A DNA stretch of 7,259 nt from positions 1 through 7,259 of the forward strand of contig CANQZS010000095.1 in assembly GCA_947628385.1 (NCBI GenBank), given 5' to 3'. This document shows positions 5,702 through 7,259 of this stretch, piece by piece. A program made the position numbers and the translations under genes. The stretch is from an uncultured Clostridia bacterium. Lineage in GTDB: Bacteria > Bacillota > Clostridia > Oscillospirales > Ruminococcaceae. The notes under the pieces were generated by a model, which saw only the letters and a list, made by a program, of their open reading frames with translations, did no database searches and was not told the DNA's origin. Numbering within the stretch: position 1 is the stretch's first letter; the number at the start of each line of letters is the position of its first letter.

Positions 5702-6662
5702 ACATTCTATTATAACATAAAATTTTTGATTTGGCTACTATTTTTTTGCATATTTCAATAATTTCATCAAAATTATTTATTTCGTCCAAATAAATCCAAT
5801 TTATTCGTTCATCACGACGAAACCACGTAAGCTGTCTTTTGGCATACCGGCGGGAGCTTTGGCGTATTTTGTCAAGACATTGCTCCAGATCGGACTCTCC
5901 CCTGAAATATGGTATTAGCTCCTTATATCCTATAGCCTGACATACCGTTCCCGCTTTTTCGTTTTCATAAACCGCCCTGCATTCCTCCACAAGACCGTTT
6001 TCAACCATTTTTGAAACGCGCAGATCAATTCTGTCATATAATTTTTTCCTGTCCCTGAAATTCAGCCCTATCATGCAAAGCTCGTATAAGGACTCATTTT
6101 TCCTGTTTTCGATCCTGTGATCGCTGAATTTTTTTCCTGTAATCTCATAAACCTCCAGAGCGCGCAGCACCCTGACAAGATTGTTCGGGCTGACCCATTC
6201 TGCTGTTTCCGGATCTATTTCCGAAAGCCGTCTGTACATCTCCTCGGCGCCCACAGCCTCCGCTTCCGCATAAAGACGCTTTCTTACGCTTCCGTCAGTC
6301 TCGGCGCCGTCAAAGCTTATATTGTCAGCAAGGGAATTTATATACAGCCCCGTACCTCCCACAAGTATGGGGAGCTTTCCTCTTGAAGCAATATCCGCTA
6401 TCGTTTTTTCAGCCATCTCCTTATAATCAGCCACGCTGAAGCTTCTGTCCATATCCACGCAGCCTATAAGATGATGCGGTATGCCGTTCATTTCCTCATC
6501 GGTCGGCTTTGCGGAAGCAATATCCAGACCCTTATATATCTGCATGGAATCCGCCGATACGACCTCGCCGCCGTATTCAGCCCCAAGCGCCGCACCGAGA
6601 GCTGTCTTGCCCGAAGCGGTAGGACCTGCAATGACCAGCAGCGGCAATTTATTTCCGGACAC
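5700..6662 (-). CDS. miaA: tRNA dimethylallyltransferase MiaA
   Basis: MiaA transfers the dimethylallyl group from dimethylallyl diphosphate to N6 of A37 in tRNAs that read codons beginning with U, giving i6A37; it acts in the cytoplasm. The 320 residues match the usual family length. Visible motifs are the P-loop GPTASGKT (13-20), SADSMQIYKGLDI (36-48) with the catalytic-site Asp38, the glycine loop VGGTGLYIN (101-109), the tRNA-contacting NNLVRVLRALEVYEITGK (160-177), CQAIGYKE (241-248) and RRYAKRQLTWFRRD (271-284). The start is GTG at 6662, preceded by AAAGGAGAGGAG at good spacing; it places the P-loop at the normal distance from the N-terminus. The last roughly 30 codons are markedly AT-rich and contain the -35 and -10 elements of the likely hfq promoter. 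The mutL-miaA-hfq order is conserved in distant bacteria, including E. coli. Confidence 0.98.
   Translation of the reverse strand: MSGNKLPLLVIAGPTASGKTALGAALGAEYGGEVVSADSMQIYKGLDIASAKPTDEEMNGIPHHLIGCVDMDRSFSVADYKEMAEKTIADIASRGKLPILVGGTGLYINSLADNISFDGAETDGSVRKRLYAEAEAVGAEEMYRRLSEIDPETAEWVSPNNLVRVLRALEVYEITGKKFSDHRIENRKNESLYELCMIGLNFRDRKKLYDRIDLRVSKMVENGLVEECRAVYENEKAGTVCQAIGYKELIPYFRGESDLEQCLDKIRQSSRRYAKRQLTWFRRDERINWIYLDEINNFDEIIEICKKIVAKSKILCYNRM
5709..5737 (-). promoter_or_regulatory. Candidate sigma-A extended -10 promoter for hfq
   Basis: On the minus strand a perfect TATAAT (5709-5714) is preceded by TG one base upstream (5716-5717), giving the extended -10 form TGnTATAAT. Seventeen bases further upstream is TAGCCA (5732-5737), which matches four of six positions of the -35 consensus TTGACA. 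The spacer is AT-rich. The element lies in the last dozen codons of miaA; RNA would start near 5700-5705, about 60 nt ahead of the hfq start codon. In E. coli hfq is likewise served by promoters inside miaA. This is a motif-based call; no mapped start site is available. Confidence 0.6.
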
Positions 6663-6677
6663 TCGGCTCCTCTCCTT

Positions 6678-7259
6678 TTAAAGAACTCTTCTGAACTGCT
6701 TTTCAAGCTCTCTTTTTGAAAGCTTGAACATTACCGGTCTGCCATGAGGGCAATATCTTATCCTCTCATCGGAAAGTATCGTTCTTACTATCTCGGAAAG
6801 CTCTGCAAGGGAAGTAATATCGTTAGCCTTTATAGCAGCCTTGCAGGCAAACGTATGATACATATTATCCAATATTTCCGGCATGGGATCGTTTTTATTG
6901 TCGCTTATGTTCCTTGCCAGCTCTATAATAAGATCGGCAGGATCGCAGCCGTCGAGAATACTTGGTATCCCCGTCACATTTACCTTTGAATTTCCTGATA
7001 TTTCAAAATCAAATCCAAGCTCATGTACAAGTCCTGAATTATTTATAAGAGCGTTGAATTCCTCAAAATCGAGCAGCACCTCGCATGAGGAAAGCAGCAT
7101 CTGACATATAAGCTTGCTTTTGCCGGAACGCAGCTTTTCAAACAGTATGCGCTCATGAGCGGCATGCTTATCTACAAATATCACGTCGCTGTCTATTTCC
7201 GCAATTATGTAATTCTTGAACGCCTCGCCTATGACTCTGAAATATATTTCTTTCTGCGG
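6678..7259 (-). CDS. mutL: DNA mismatch repair protein MutL, C-terminal part (5' end outside window)
   Basis: The reading frame is open to the right edge, so only the last 193 residues are present; the ATPase domain lies outside. What is seen is the MutL C-terminal dimerisation and endonuclease domain. It opens with FRVIGEAFKNYIIAEID (7-23), followed by the metal-binding nuclease motif DKHAAHERILFE (30-41; pattern DxHAx2Ex4E), then ACKAAIK (138-144) and CPHGRP (170-175), near a C-terminal QFRR. In MutL proteins that nick DNA these three elements build the zinc/manganese site, so this should be a nicking MutL as in Bacillus rather than the E. coli type, where MutH cuts. QMLLSS (53-58) sits where B. 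subtilis has its beta-clamp binding peptide, but matches it loosely. The GTG at 7184 is an internal valine codon, not a start: 25 further codons of matching MutL sequence lie upstream. The TAA stop is 15 nt before miaA, so the two are probably co-transcribed. Confidence 0.96.
   Translation of the reverse strand, partial: PQKEIYFRVIGEAFKNYIIAEIDSDVIFVDKHAAHERILFEKLRSGKSKLICQMLLSSCEVLLDFEEFNALINNSGLVHELGFDFEISGNSKVNVTGIPSILDGCDPADLIIELARNISDNKNDPMPEILDNMYHTFACKAAIKANDITSLAELSEIVRTILSDERIRYCPHGRPVMFKLSKRELEKQFRRVL

Noticed and set aside
7182..7184. GTG as the start of a separate 168-residue protein
   Set aside because: The frame stays open upstream to the window edge and encodes the expected MutL sequence FRVIGEAFKNYIIAEID, so this codon is an internal Val.

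Overview
This window is a compact run of housekeeping genes from a low-to-moderate GC Firmicute, most likely class Clostridia and plausibly the Ruminococcaceae/Oscillospiraceae (Ruminococcus-like). The assignment rests on the yggS-sepF-ylmH-divIVA-ileS division cluster, a Gram-positive type Hfq, an endonuclease-type MutL, AGGAG-type ribosome binding sites and base composition in the mid-40s % GC by eye. I ran no database search, so the genus is only a guess.

All nine genes lie on the minus strand and are packed with gaps of about 2 to 60 bases. Read in the direction of transcription (high to low coordinates) the order is: the 3' end of mutL (mismatch repair; runs off the right edge), miaA (tRNA i6A37 synthesis), hfq (RNA chaperone), a membrane-anchored HlyD-like adaptor with a very acidic tail, yggS/ylmE (PLP homeostasis), sepF (FtsZ membrane anchor), ylmH (S4 RNA-binding protein), divIVA (polar/septal scaffold) and the first half of ileS (isoleucyl-tRNA synthetase; runs off the left edge). 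There are no RNA genes, mobile elements, CRISPR arrays or convincing terminators, and no gene-free stretch above 60 bases.

The layout looks like two conserved modules joined head to tail: the mutL-miaA-hfq module known from many bacteria, and the ylm cell-division module of Firmicutes, with the HlyD-like gene at the seam. The only convincing internal promoter is an extended -10 element in the last codons of miaA. It would start an RNA about 60 nt before hfq and could carry transcription into the division genes. ylmG (yggT), usually found between sepF and ylmH, is absent.

I do not see a new defence or mobile system here. The points worth a second look are the HlyD-like protein without a transporter partner, the hfq promoter with its U-rich 5' hairpin, the divIVA TTG start preceded in frame by an ATG-TAA start-stop pair, and unusual DivIVA residues at the site that inserts into the membrane in Bacillus subtilis.
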